Assembly: GCA_937910695.1 (NCBI GenBank)
Contig: CALEMW010000190.1
Span: 1-64,000 of the forward strand
Length of the DNA: 64,000 nt
From: an uncultured bacterium
GTDB lineage: Bacteria; Krumholzibacteriota; Krumholzibacteriia; LZORAL124-64-63
Direction: 5' to 3'
Below the pieces are notes generated by a model. The model made no database searches. It was given only the letters and a program-made list of their open reading frames with translations, and had not been told where the DNA came from. Made by a program: the position numbers and the translations under genes. How positions within the stretch are numbered: the stretch's first letter is position 1; each line of letters starts with the position of its first letter. Shown here one piece after another: positions 9,801 through 21,300 of this stretch.

Positions 9801-10113
9801 TCTGGACGATCACGACGAGCTGCTCGGCCCAGGCGACAGCCTACTGCGCACGAACTACCCCAATCCGTTCAATCCTTCCACGACGATCCGCTTCGATCTG
9901 GGAGGCTCTTCGGCTGTGCGCTTGACGATCCACGACGCGGCCGGACGCGTGGTGACGACGTTGATCGATGCGCCGCTGCTGCCGGCGGGACGTCATGAAG
10001 CGCAGTGGAACGGACGTGATCGGAGCGGCCGCATCGTCGCGGCGGGCGTGTACCTATGCTGCCTGGACGCAGGCGGCGGGAGGGAGTGGAGGCGGATGGT
10101 TCTTCTCAAGTGA
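6880..10113 (+). CDS. Secreted BNR/sialidase-like repeat protein with Cys-rich segment and FlgD-like tail
   Basis: 1077 aa from ATG 6880 (AAGGAG 7 bp upstream). A signal peptide ends near A-W-A-N (about residue 35). The body is a series of BNR/Asp-box-like units (S-x-D-G-G-x-T-W/F), for example S-F-D-G-G-Q-T-F, S-S-D-G-G-A-T-W and S-L-D-G-G-V-T-W, consistent with a beta-propeller of the exo-alpha-sialidase fold; catalytic sialidase residues were not identified. Near residue 930 lies a Cys-rich GACC...C...C segment, then a FlgD-like tail with Y-P-N-P-F-N-P-S-T-T and A-A-G-V-Y. Extracellular, probably carbohydrate- or protein-binding; enzymatic activity is uncertain. Confidence 0.85.
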   Translation: MNASDRNPAAAALPVAVILVLTFSLLLAADAAWANVRVNQDGPGLDQHTTSITLHPDPQGGPDLLIVGYDDNPFGFNGIGTSWSPDGVSWFDSVIPVAPVFPVNMDASVASDRAAVVYAGFASYDVLPPFNSNSGIFVSASFDGGQTFNQPVGVSVFGGGPGAMPWETKPKVDADGYHNAGSQYAGNVYAIWERDLPTTGWMNGPSDVGFSRSLDQGLTWSLPLPINDTPGNDLSLWPDLDIGSDGSIAAGWVDAPFWIQHQGTLITDRSLDGGVSFGQDVPAVSFWCIPQTLNDLTAMPGLPTHVAQSYAAMAVDPSNPLRIGAVFAADPDNGPAGEARVDTGDMAPSSFDASLINPLRGASNLGQTSTHAHACWIDTRGLPRDVYYNRMPLGSLPPTWSGPETLLSNQPLHQHHGSNNANVATSGSGVYVAWDEWSGIDFSNLIWVNCSNDEGATWLPQPIALDSHGRVCYEPWVTVNSMDFVTVAWLEDQLTAGDTDIYVSYSSDGGATWQSPEIQVPTAYKAFNHDIASWYDWNTGSHMVYLTWAEGTASGTGSTIQYSVSSDGGATWLTPRRLDNAPAGSELAYSPKICTENGNVYVTWVDRRSGTEDIMFNWSAVHGVLGWIGEVQLDQPTSRGYCSQIACGQGNVYVVYESDRNALGGNEDIYCNFSVGGGSNWQGERRIDTDAPAAGHSACPRLTVGGVDSFPMPYVVWMDDRNGAAPFSGWDAYSNFSADGGFTWGVDFRIDVGDQPGLNDTWYPQVDGMNPVYLYRDLRNGPGDIYGNVLMYGPDEADVFYTESLDGGVTWLNPPLRVNDDPGWQDQTHPWLDIKPNGTVDVVWYDKRGDPLDRDTEVFFAALLPGAPTFTLNMPISNQPIVAPGSGFWMGDYIGVVVDDVFAHVAWADNRREGALFDVFSTAQENPQLEEYGACCLPDGTCAQLNGQDCAQQGGLFMGSGVPCTPNPCVGTGLLDDHDELLGPGDSLLRTNYPNPFNPSTTIRFDLGGSSAVRLTIHDAAGRVVTTLIDAPLLPAGRHEAQWNGRDRSGRIVAAGVYLCCLDAGGGREWRRMVLLK

Positions 10114-10136
10114 CACTATGACAGTGAGATATGAAA

Positions 10137-10162
10137 CGAGCCCCGGCTTTAGCCGGGGCTCG
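10137..10162. terminator. Perfect 12-bp hairpin between convergent genes
   Basis: CGAGCCCCGGCT and its exact complement are separated by TT. It lies between the end of the BNR protein gene and the convergent histidine kinase gene, so it may serve both. There is no T-tract, so it is either a weak intrinsic terminator or an RNA 3'-end stabiliser. Confidence 0.65.
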
Positions 10163-10185
10163 TCGTCATTGTGGCTGTAACGGGA

Positions 10186-11799
<1,614 letters not shown>

Positions 11800-11993
11800 A
11801 ACTCATCCCATTGAGTTCAGTGATCATCCCCAAACGAAGTTGTCGGGGACATGGGAGCCCGCGGATAGTCGCTAAGAACATCGTCATTTCCCGGAACGAC
11901 TTGAGTGGATTCTGGTCTTGCGTCTTCACGGGCTGTACCTGACAGGAGAGCGTGTTATAGTTTTATTCATGCAGATCATTTCGTCAGGAGATC
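11800..11993. promoter_or_regulatory. Divergent intergenic region between histidine kinase and TonB receptor genes
   Basis: 194 bp between divergent starts. A TTATAG/TATAGT -10-like hexamer near 11955-11961 precedes the receptor gene, but no good -35 at the right spacing was found. Promoters for both genes are expected here. Confidence 0.35.
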
Positions 11994-14048
11994 GTGCGTG
12001 TCATGATATGGAAAAACCTATGGATCTGGGCGGGGCTCGGCATCTTATCCGCCACGGTCCCGGCTGAGGCATCTGATCCGAAACATACTGTCCCCGATAC
12101 AGTTGCAGCCGTCACGGTGCTTCCCGACATCGTCGTGTCGGGCCGCTCCTCAGAGCGGGAAACATCACGCCGCGAGCTCGATGTCACGGAAATCGATCGT
12201 CTCGCCGGCTTCGGCGGCGATGTCCTGAAAAGTCTGCAGGCCCTGCCCGGTGTGGCGCGGCCGGCCCTGTTCCAGCCCGGCGCCATCGTGGTCAGGGGGA
12301 GTGGGCGCTTCGACACCCGCTTTCTTCTCGACGGCGTGGACATCCCTCTTCTCTTCCACTACGGGGGCGTGACCTCCACCTACGACTCCCGCGCAATGCA
12401 GAGCGTCGACCTCTATCCGGGAGGCTACAGCACACGCTATGGTGGTTGTGTGGGGGGTGTGGTGGAGATTCGCGGGCGATCTGGCCGCGCCGACGCCTGG
12501 CATCGTGAAGTGGATGTGAGCCTCCTCGACGCGTCGGTGATGTTCGAGGGACCCTTGAGAGACAACCTCACGCTGCTGTTCAACGCACGCCGCAGCTACG
12601 CCGGCGAGGTGGTCCGCCGGGCCATCGCCGACAACGATGACGTCAGCATGGTCGTGGTGCCCTACTATTGGGATGTCGTGGGCCGTCTCGACTGGACGCC
12701 CACAGTGGACGATGATGTCTTCTTGTCCGTCTTCGCCGCCAAGGATCGCATGGAGCTGATCTTCCCCGAAGCGAACGAGGGCAGTGCAGAGGTTACCCAG
12801 GCCACCGACGCCGTGGCCATGAGCCTGGCGTTCCATCGGGTGATTCTCGGTTGGGACCGTTTCATCGGCGGTTCGTTCACCAACGAAATGCGTGCGTCGC
12901 TGGGCCGATCACAGGAGAAGGGCAACACCTTCGGGTATTTCCGTTTCGATTCCGATGCCCCCCTCGCTTCGATCCGCGACCAACTCACCTGGGATGTCGC
13001 CGCCGATGTGAGCGCGCATGTCGGTCTGGACATGATTCGGGCACCGGTCCGCTACAACGTCAAGGCGGTGGGCTGGCCCGAATCGGACGAGCACGACACG
13101 TTCAGCGATCTCGCGGCCTATGTCGGTTCGGAAATCAAGCTGGGTGATCGGGCGATCCTGAATCCCGGCCTGCGCTGGGATCACTACTCCCATCTGGACG
13201 AGGGCAGGGGTTCCCTGCGTCTGTCGGGACGCTATGTCATCAATGACCGGCATGTTCTGACAGCGTCCGCCGGCTCCTATAACCAAAGTCCGCAACCCAT
13301 CGGCCAGTCGACCGATCCTGTCTACGGCAATCCCGATCTTCCGCCCACACGGGCGATGCACTTGACGCTGGGGGACGAATTCGTTCTGGGAACCTGGACC
13401 AGCGCCAAAATCGAAGCCTATTACAACACCCAGAATCGGATTCCTGCGTACGCCGATACCCTCGGTGTATCGTTCCTGCCGGATGCCGAGGGCCGCATGT
13501 TCGGCCTTGAGCTCATGTTCCGCCACACGCGTCCCGGTGGTTTTTTCGGCTGGATCTCCCTCGGCCTTTCGCGGAGCGATCGTCGCTATCAACGCCGCCC
13601 CAGCAACGACATCACGACCTGGAGCGCCGACGACTGGGTGCCCTATCAGTACGATCAGCCGCTGCATCTCGAAGTTGTGGGCTCGTGGCCCTTGGGTCGA
13701 GGTTGGTCGTTCGGGTCGCGGCTTCAGTATGTGACCGGCAACCCAGACACGCCCTTGCTCAGTTACGGCGGCGGCGTGTTTGAATTCGACGCCGACAACG
13801 GCAGCTATATACCCGTGTCAGGAGAATACCTGTCCGACCGCTACGATCCGTATCTGCGTCTCGATATCCGTCTGGACAGGAGCTTCGGTTGGCTGGGCGC
13901 GGCCTGGACGGCCTATTTCGATGTTCAACACGCCCTGGCGAGTCTCTATAACAGTCCTGAAGGATACGTGTACAACTACGACTTCACCGAACGCGAAGGC
14001 TACGGCGGCATCACCTTGCCGACCATCGGCCTGCGTGTTTCGTTCTGA
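11994..14048 (+). CDS. TonB-dependent outer-membrane receptor
   Basis: 684 aa. The start is uncertain: GTG 11994 follows CAGGAG by only 3 bp, while ATG 12003 has 12 bp spacing; both keep the signal peptide (ends near A-E-A-S). A plug domain follows (about 40-170) with L-Q-A-L-P-G-V, I-V-V-R-G-S-G, F-L-L-D-G-V-D-I-P and the G-G-Y-S-T-R-Y-G-G segment, then a beta-barrel that ends in Phe (...L-R-V-S-F), as expected for the Bam pathway. At 684 aa it is on the short side for a TonB receptor. The next gene encodes a lipoprotein 12 nt downstream, a usual partner arrangement, so the two are probably cotranscribed. The ligand is unknown. Confidence 0.9.
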   Translation: MRVMIWKNLWIWAGLGILSATVPAEASDPKHTVPDTVAAVTVLPDIVVSGRSSERETSRRELDVTEIDRLAGFGGDVLKSLQALPGVARPALFQPGAIVVRGSGRFDTRFLLDGVDIPLLFHYGGVTSTYDSRAMQSVDLYPGGYSTRYGGCVGGVVEIRGRSGRADAWHREVDVSLLDASVMFEGPLRDNLTLLFNARRSYAGEVVRRAIADNDDVSMVVVPYYWDVVGRLDWTPTVDDDVFLSVFAAKDRMELIFPEANEGSAEVTQATDAVAMSLAFHRVILGWDRFIGGSFTNEMRASLGRSQEKGNTFGYFRFDSDAPLASIRDQLTWDVAADVSAHVGLDMIRAPVRYNVKAVGWPESDEHDTFSDLAAYVGSEIKLGDRAILNPGLRWDHYSHLDEGRGSLRLSGRYVINDRHVLTASAGSYNQSPQPIGQSTDPVYGNPDLPPTRAMHLTLGDEFVLGTWTSAKIEAYYNTQNRIPAYADTLGVSFLPDAEGRMFGLELMFRHTRPGGFFGWISLGLSRSDRRYQRRPSNDITTWSADDWVPYQYDQPLHLEVVGSWPLGRGWSFGSRLQYVTGNPDTPLLSYGGGVFEFDADNGSYIPVSGEYLSDRYDPYLRLDIRLDRSFGWLGAAWTAYFDVQHALASLYNSPEGYVYNYDFTEREGYGGITLPTIGLRVSF

Positions 14049-14059
14049 GGGGGAGAAGA

Positions 14060-15232
14060 TTGAGGACGTTCATCGCCGTGATGATTCTGGCCGGTGTCGC
14101 CCTGAACGGGTGCGACATCAACTTTCCCAATCAGGAGATGGACCTGGCGGGGAGCGGGCGGACGCGGCCGTTCGCGGTGGTGTGCGATCCGGCGGAGGCG
14201 GCGCCCGGTGAGACGGTCACGGCTCGTCTGTATTTCTACGAGCCTTCTCCTGAAGCCCTTGCGATCGATTGGACAGTGGCTTTGGACTACGACATGGGGC
14301 TCTACGAGACCGACGAAGTCGAACGGAACTTCGTCGAGCCCGACATTGTGTGGGATCCAGAGTTCGACGCCTACGGCTTCGGAACCCAGTCCATCGTCTT
14401 CACGATTCCTGAAGACGTCCTGCTGACCACCTCAAGCCATCCCGACGTCATCGAAGACGAACTCATCCTCACCCTGGCGCGCCCCCTGCTCGGACTCGAA
14501 GCCGACAAGCCGGTCCCCCGGGCCGCGATCGTGGAGCTGCTCGCCACGGCGGACCCTCTGGCCAATCCCGACATCGATACACAGGCCTTCCTCTGGTTGT
14601 CGGACATTTTCGCCTGCCGGATCCGCTTCCGAGCGTCCATGCACAGCGATGTTGTGGTGGACGTGGTGAAGAACCTGACGGTGCGCTACAGCCGCCGCAA
14701 CATGTCGCTGAACGTCAACGAGAACACGCGGCTTCACATCAGTTCGATTCTGGCGATTCCCCATCCCGACGTGGCGTACGATGATGTTTACGATTTCCTG
14801 GAAGAATCCATCAATTTCAATTTCGACGATCCCGGCGACATCCGCATTCCCGCCCACGCCGACTGGACCTACTACCTGACGCGTTCTCTCGGTCTGCAGA
14901 CCTACACTTCTCCCTTTGCCGCAGGAGAGGAGGGAGTCGGATCGGTGGGCGGGTTCCAAGAGCGGTACAATCTGAACTGGTACGGTTTCGACATGACCAA
15001 CCCCGGCTCCGGTCATCCCCTGTTCCTTGCCGAAGACGGCGACGAAGCCGAGATGAACGACCTGACCGATGCCGCGCGCATTCAGCCGCCTCTCGACGGC
15101 GCAGAACGCACGTTCCGGGTCGTCGGCGTATTGCGGGATGTGCGCATGGAGTGGCAGATGTACGGTTTCGCACCAGGAGCGAGCGTGGATGAGGCCGTAT
15201 TCACATTCGTGCCGCCGGACCCGTTCGAATAG
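14060..15232 (+). CDS. Lipoprotein of unknown function, partner of the TonB receptor gene
   Basis: 390 aa from TTG 14060 (GGGGAG a few bases upstream). The signal is lipoprotein type with lipobox L15-N-G-C18. The rest has no motif recognised; it is acidic, with beta-strand-like stretches in the first 170 residues and a D-V-V-V-D-V-V region mid-protein. It follows the TonB-dependent receptor by 12 nt and is the last gene before the convergent RND operon (9 bp gap). The pairing suggests a surface or periplasmic ligand-binding role, which is inferred from position only. Confidence 0.75.
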   Translation: MRTFIAVMILAGVALNGCDINFPNQEMDLAGSGRTRPFAVVCDPAEAAPGETVTARLYFYEPSPEALAIDWTVALDYDMGLYETDEVERNFVEPDIVWDPEFDAYGFGTQSIVFTIPEDVLLTTSSHPDVIEDELILTLARPLLGLEADKPVPRAAIVELLATADPLANPDIDTQAFLWLSDIFACRIRFRASMHSDVVVDVVKNLTVRYSRRNMSLNVNENTRLHISSILAIPHPDVAYDDVYDFLEESINFNFDDPGDIRIPAHADWTYYLTRSLGLQTYTSPFAAGEEGVGSVGGFQERYNLNWYGFDMTNPGSGHPLFLAEDGDEAEMNDLTDAARIQPPLDGAERTFRVVGVLRDVRMEWQMYGFAPGASVDEAVFTFVPPDPFE

Positions 15233-15241
15233 CGATGAGGC

Positions 15242-18200
15242 TTATGCAGGCTGCGAAGAGCCCCGCCGCCGCGTCCATCGTTTCGCCAGCCCGCCGATCA
15301 TTCCGAACCCGTCCTCCGCCAGCGTCGCGGTGGTCGGCAGCAGCACCGTCGTCAGGAACGTGCTGACGAACAGCCCGCCCATGATCACCAGCGCCATGGA
15401 GTAGTAGTACACGCCGCCCAACGACGGTTTCTGAACCACGATGGGCACCAGGCCGATCAGCGTCGTGACCGCCGTCATGAGGATGGGGCGCAGGCGCTCG
15501 CGGCCCCCGCGCAGCATCGCTTCGGTGCGTTCCATGCCCTCGCGCCGGTACTGATTGATGTGCTCGAGCATGACGATGCCGTTGTTCACGACGATGCCGA
15601 TCAGCAGCAGCAGGCCGATGGCCGCGGGCTGGTCGAAGCCCGTGCCGGTGGCGTAGAGGGTCCACACCGCGCCGGAGATGGCGAAGGGCAGCGAGACCAT
15701 CAGGGCCGCCGCCTGCCGCGCCGATTCGAATAATCCCGCCATCACCGCGAACACGAGCATGAGCGCCAGCAGCAGGTTGGTCATGAACTCCTTCGACTGC
15801 TCCTGGCGGTGTTGCTGCCACTGGCCGAAGGTCCAGGAGTAGCCGTAGGGGAAGTCCATGCCGTCGAGCACGGCCTGCACCGCCGGCATGTACTGCTCGG
15901 TGGTGCCTTCCTCGTACTTCGCCGAGACCCACACGCTCGTCAGGCGATTGTCCCGCTGGATGTTTTCGCGACCCGGGCGTTGGGTCAGGGTAGCCACTGC
16001 GGCCAGGGGCACCTTGTCGCCGCCGGCGGCGCGCAGTGGCAGGTTGGCCAGCTGGGCCAGGCTCTCGGTCTCCTGCTCGTCGAGGGTCAGGCGCATCTCG
16101 CGCTCGCCGTCGGCGGTGCGGAAGCGCTGCAGGCGCTGGCCGCGGTAGGTCAGGCCCACGACCTGGGCCAGCTGGTTCGACGACACGGCGTAGCGCGAGG
16201 CCAGGTCGCGGTCGGGTTCGATGTGCAGCTCCATCTGGGCTTCCTGGTGCCGGGTCTCGACGCGGGACAGGCCGGACACGTCCTCGAGGCGCAGCATGGC
16301 CTCTTCGGCCAGGGCGATCAGGGTCTCGGTGTCGTCGCCCACGAGCTGGAAGGCCACCTGTTTGCCGCCGCGGTGCTGACGCCAGCCCTGGGCGTTCTCC
16401 TGCACCATGATCTGGACGCCGGCGATCTCGGGCAGCAGCTCGGGCAGCTTGGCCTGCACGGCGGCGATGTTCTCATCGCCCGCCTTCCCTTCCTCCAGGT
16501 ACACCCTGGTCAGAGAGAACCGGTCGCTCCAGAAGCTGTAGATGTTGCGCGCCTTCAGCTCTTCGCGGTGGGGCTCGAGGGCTGCTTCCACCTGGGAGAC
16601 GATCTCCTCCTTGCGCTCGAGGCTCAGCTCCTCGCTGAACTCGTAGCGCACCTGTACGAAGAGCTCGGCCTCGCTCGTGTCGAAGTTCATGTCCACGCGC
16701 TGGAACGGGAAGATCGCCGATGCCACCACGGTCAGGCCGACCACCGGAGCGATCCAGCGGTGCCGCAGGTTGAAGGAAAGCAGCCGATGGTACTTTTCCT
16801 CCATGCCCAGCATGAGCCTGCCCTTGGGACGCGGCTTGGAGCTGATGTACCACGACGTGGCCAGGGGGATCAGGGTCTGGCTGATGAACAGCGAGGCCAG
16901 CAGCGTGAAGCACACAGTGATGCCCAGTTCCTTCAGGTAGATGTTCATCTCGCTGGGCTTGTTGAAGATCAGCGGAATGAACACGATCACCGAGGTCAGT
17001 GTGGCGGCCACCACCGCCGTGGTGACCTCCTTGGCGCCCAGCCGTGCGGCGGTCTTGCGGTCGGCCCCCATCTCGCGGTGGCGGAAGATGTTCTCCATGA
17101 CCACCACGGCGTTGTCCACGAGCATGCCGATGCCCACGATCAGCCCCAGCAGGGTGAGCGTGTTGAGGGACTTGCCCTGACTCCAGACGATGCCGCAGGT
17201 CACGATCAGCGAGAACGGAATGCAGAGCACGGCCACGATCGTCGTCGAGACCCGGCGCAGGAAGCCGAACAGCACGATCGAGGCGAGGATCGACCCGAAT
17301 ACGCCGGTGAACGTGAGGTCGCGCAGGGTCTTGCGGATCTCCTGGCCCTGGCTGAACCAGACCAGGAAGTTCACGCCCTCCAGTTCGGGGTCGTGGTTCA
17401 TGTCGTCGATGGCTGCCTCGAGGGCGTCGCACACCTCGACGGTGTTGGCCTTCGATTCCTGGGACACGCTCACGCCGATGGCGAAGTCGCCGTCGAGGTG
17501 GCGGCCGTACTCCAGGGGCGGCTCCTGGTACACGACGTCGGCCACGTCGGAGAGCCGCAGGCCGTCGGCGCGCAGGGGCAGGTTCTCGATCTGGGGCACG
17601 GTCGACAGGGTGCCGATGGTGCGCAGGGTGTAGCGGTGGTCGCCGTCGACGATGCGGCCCAGGGACATGTCGAAGTTGCCCCCGCGCAGGGCCTGCGACA
17701 CGTCGCGCACGTCGACGCCGTGCAGCTCGAGGTCGGCCATGCGCAGGTTGATGCGCACCTCGCGGGGATTCACGCCGTCCAACCGCACCTGGGCCACGCC
17801 GGGCACGCGCTCCAGGGGGCGGATGATCTTGCGTTCGAGCAGGTCGTAGCTTTCCGAGAGGTCGCGGGGCGAGCTGAGACGGCCTTCGAGAATGGGGGAA
17901 TCGGCGTCACGGGTGTCCCAGTTGGGGCTGACCTGGATGTCGCCGATATCGTCGGGCAGATCGCTGCGGATGCGGTCGATGCGTTCCCACACCTCGACGC
18001 GGGCCATGTGCATGTCCACGCCCCAGTCGAAGCCCAGACGGATGCGGCCGCCGTCGCTGCCGCAGCGCGACCACATGGACTGCAGGCCCTTCACGCCGCC
18101 CAGCGCGTCTTCGGTCGGACGCACGACCATGCGCTCCACCTGCTCCGGCGAGGCGTTCTCGTATGGCAGAATCACGAAGAGTTCGGGTTCGACGAAGTCC

Positions 18201-18313
18201 GGCATGAATGCCAGGGGCAGACGCGTGATGGCCACCAGTCCGAGCGCGACGATGCTGATGATCACCATCAGGGCGGTCACGGGGCGCTTGATCGCGATTT
18301 CCGGCAAGGTCAT
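15242..18313 (-). CDS. RND-family efflux permease, second pump of the operon
   Basis: 1023 aa from ATG 18313, overlapping the preceding pump gene by ATGA. Typical RND layout: TM1 at about 12-30, a first large periplasmic loop, TM cluster at about 335-545, a second periplasmic loop, and the last TM cluster. In TM4 it has G-M-L-V-D-N-A-V-V-V-M-E-N, with one Asp where AcrB has D-D, and in TM10 G-I-V-V-N-N-G-I-V-M-L. It therefore belongs to the AcrB-like HAE group but not to the classic D407/D408/K940 relay. Probably transports a hydrophobic or amphipathic substrate with the adaptor encoded upstream. No TolC-type outer-membrane gene is present here. Confidence 0.92.
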   Translation of the reverse strand: MTLPEIAIKRPVTALMVIISIVALGLVAITRLPLAFMPDFVEPELFVILPYENASPEQVERMVVRPTEDALGGVKGLQSMWSRCGSDGGRIRLGFDWGVDMHMARVEVWERIDRIRSDLPDDIGDIQVSPNWDTRDADSPILEGRLSSPRDLSESYDLLERKIIRPLERVPGVAQVRLDGVNPREVRINLRMADLELHGVDVRDVSQALRGGNFDMSLGRIVDGDHRYTLRTIGTLSTVPQIENLPLRADGLRLSDVADVVYQEPPLEYGRHLDGDFAIGVSVSQESKANTVEVCDALEAAIDDMNHDPELEGVNFLVWFSQGQEIRKTLRDLTFTGVFGSILASIVLFGFLRRVSTTIVAVLCIPFSLIVTCGIVWSQGKSLNTLTLLGLIVGIGMLVDNAVVVMENIFRHREMGADRKTAARLGAKEVTTAVVAATLTSVIVFIPLIFNKPSEMNIYLKELGITVCFTLLASLFISQTLIPLATSWYISSKPRPKGRLMLGMEEKYHRLLSFNLRHRWIAPVVGLTVVASAIFPFQRVDMNFDTSEAELFVQVRYEFSEELSLERKEEIVSQVEAALEPHREELKARNIYSFWSDRFSLTRVYLEEGKAGDENIAAVQAKLPELLPEIAGVQIMVQENAQGWRQHRGGKQVAFQLVGDDTETLIALAEEAMLRLEDVSGLSRVETRHQEAQMELHIEPDRDLASRYAVSSNQLAQVVGLTYRGQRLQRFRTADGEREMRLTLDEQETESLAQLANLPLRAAGGDKVPLAAVATLTQRPGRENIQRDNRLTSVWVSAKYEEGTTEQYMPAVQAVLDGMDFPYGYSWTFGQWQQHRQEQSKEFMTNLLLALMLVFAVMAGLFESARQAAALMVSLPFAISGAVWTLYATGTGFDQPAAIGLLLLIGIVVNNGIVMLEHINQYRREGMERTEAMLRGGRERLRPILMTAVTTLIGLVPIVVQKPSLGGVYYYSMALVIMGGLFVSTFLTTVLLPTTATLAEDGFGMIGGLAKRWTRRRGSSQPA

Positions 18314-21300
18314 GCGTCGTCTCCTTCTCTGCCGACCCGCGAAGGCACGATCATGTAAGCCGCGGGGATGACCACGAGTGTCAGCAGGGTGCTCAGCAGC
18401 AACCCGCCCGCCACGGTGATCGCCAACGGTGAACGCAGCTCGGCGCCTTCACCCCAGCTCATGGCCATGGGCAGCAGGCCGAGGATCGTCGTCAGTGTCG
18501 TCATCAGGATCGGACGCAGGCGTACGTGTCCGGCGCGGATCACCGCGTCGCGTTTGGCGGCGCCGGCGCGGCGCATGCGGTTGATCGTGTCGATGAGCAC
18601 GATGGCGTTGTTCACCACGATACCCACCAGCATGACCGTACCGATCATCACGATGACGGTGATCGGAGTGCCGGTGATCAACAGGCCGGCCACCACGCCG
18701 ATCAGCGCCAGCGGGATCGTGAACAGCACCAGGAAGGGATGAAGGAACGACTCGAAGGTCGCCGCCATCACCAGGTAGACCAGGAAGATGGCCAGGGCGA
18801 TGGCGAACTGCAGGCTCTTGAAGCTCTGCTGCATCTCCCGGTTCTGGCCGCCGATCTCGGTGGTCACGCCGGCGGGGCCGTCGATGTCGGCCAGCGCGGC
18901 TTCGACGTCGGCCACTGCGGCGCCCAGGCCGCGACCGTCGAGGTTCGCTGAAACGACAGCGGCGCGCTGCTGCTGCAGGCGGTGGATTTCGGCGGGGCCG
19001 CGGGCTTCGGTCACGTCGGCTACCGACATCAGGCGCAGCGAGCCGCCGTCGGGGCCGGGCAGTACGAGGTTGCGCACGTCCTGCACCGAGCGGCGGTCGG
19101 ACTCGCGGTTGCGGATGCGCACGTCGATCTGGCGGTCCGCTTCCTTGAAGCGGGTGGGCACCACGCCCAGCACGCGGTTCTTCAGCGTCTCGGAAAGCAC
19201 GCCCATGTCCAGGCCCAGCGAGGCGAGGCGTTCGCGATCGAACACGACCTGCAGTTCGGGGTTGCCGGCCTCTAAAGACGAGCGGATGTCGACGAGGCCC
19301 GGCACGCTTTCGAGGCGGCGGGCAACCTCAAGGGAATGGCTGCGCAGCTCGTCGAGGTCGTCGCCGAAGAGGATGACTTCGATGGGGGTCTTGAGGCTGA
19401 AGTACGACGGGCGGCCGAACTTCACCTCGAGGTCGGGCAGCTCGCGGAAGCTGTTGCGCAGACGGTCGGCCACGGCGATCTCGAGCTCGTCGTTCCCGCG
19501 GTCGGCCAGCACTAGGTTGAGCTGACCCAGGTTCTCGGCCTTGGTATTGACCGACATGCCGCCCGAAACGAGACGGCTGCCCACGGTGGCGTAGCTTCGC
19601 GCGATGGCCGGTTCGTCGGCTGCGGCCTGCTCCATGATCGCCACGGTGCGGTCGGTGGCCGCCAGCGACGAGCCTTCGGGCAGGTTCACCTCGAAGAAGA
19701 ACTCGCCTTCGCTCATCTGGGGGATCAGTTCATTGCCGAGCAGCCCCACCGCCCAGATAGATACCGCGAACAGGCCGAACGCGATCACCAGCGTGAGCCA
19801 GGCTTTGCCCAGGGCGCCGTGGAGCAGGCGGCCGTAGCCGCGGGACATGGCCCCGAGGGTCTCGCCGTCGCCGGTGGTGCCGTCGGAGAAATCGTTGGCG
19901 TCGTCGTGGATCTCCTCGTCCATGCGCCGCCGCTCGGCGGGGGTGGGCAGGGGCGCGCCGGTGGCGCTGAGCATGGGGATGAGGGTCACCGCTACGACCA
20001 GCGAGGCCAGCAGGCTGAAGGTCACCGTCAGAGCCTGATCGCGGAACAGCTGTCCGGCCACGCCTTCGACGAACACGATGGGCAGGAACACGGCCACGGT
20101 CGTCAGGGTCGAGGCGATGACCGCCGCGCCCACTTCCGAAGTGCCGTCTACAGCCGAACGGAACAGCGAAGCTCCGGCCTGGCGCCGCCGGAAGATCGAT
20201 TCGAGCACCACGATGGAGTTGTCCACGAGCATGCCGATGCCCAGGGTCAGTCCGCCCAGCGACATGATGTTGAGCGAGATGTCCATCTTGTACATGGCGA
20301 TGAACGTCGCGATGACCGAGATCGGGATCGACGTGGCGATGATCAGCGTGCTGCGCAGGTCGCGCAGGAAGAACAGCAGCACCATGATGGCCAGCACGCC
20401 GCCGATCAGCGCAGCGTTGCGCACCTCGTCGACCGCCTGCTGGATGAAGTGGGACTGGTCGAACAGCACCGTCAACTCCACGCCCGGCGGCAGCTTGCCG
20501 TCCTGCCACTCGGCGAGGCGCCCGCGCAGGGCCTTGGCGACGGTCACCGTGTTCGCGTCGCCCTCCTTGTACAAGGAGATCTCCACCGATTCGCGGCCGT
20601 TCACGCGGGTGATCTCCTCGCGCTCCTTGCTGCCCCAGGTCACCTCGGCCACGTCGCCCAGGCGCACCAGGCCGCTGGCATCGCGGCGGAGGATCAGGTT
20701 TGCGATCTCCTCGACGTCGTCGAACTCGTTCACGGTGCGGATCAGGAACTGGCTGTCACGCCCGCGCAGAGCGCCGCCGGGCAGGTTGACGTTGCTCACA
20801 CCGACGACCTGCTGCACCTGGTCCAGCGTGAGGCCGAGGGCTGCGAGGCGGCTCTGGTCCAAGTCGATCTGGATCTCTTCTTCGAGGCCGCCCTTGATCT
20901 GAGCCGCGGCCACTCCCTTGAGGGTTTCGAAGTCCTGCTTGATCTGCTTGTCGGCGAGGCGGCGCAGGGTCGTCAGGTCCTGATTGCCGGACAGGGCCAG
21001 GCGCACGATGGGGTCGAGGCTGGGATCGAAGCGCAGCACCACCGGGTCGGTGGCTTCGACGGGCAGGATCAGGCGGTCGAGCTTCTCGCGCACCTCCATG
21101 GACAGCATGTCCATGTCCGAACCCCACTCGAACTCGAGGGTGACCTCGCTGATGCCCGGCCGCGACACCGAATGGATGGTCTGCAGTCCGCGCAGTACGC
21201 CCACGGCCTCCTCGACCGGACGCGTCAGCAGGTTCTCGACCTCCTGGGGCGCCGTGTCGGGGAACTCGGTCTGGACGGTGATCGAGGGATAGGTGATGTC

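Noticed and set aside
15809-18358. 849-codon plus-strand open frame opposite the RND pump
   Set aside because: Composition is His/Gln/Gly/Val-rich with no motif; it is a high-GC shadow of the RND gene.
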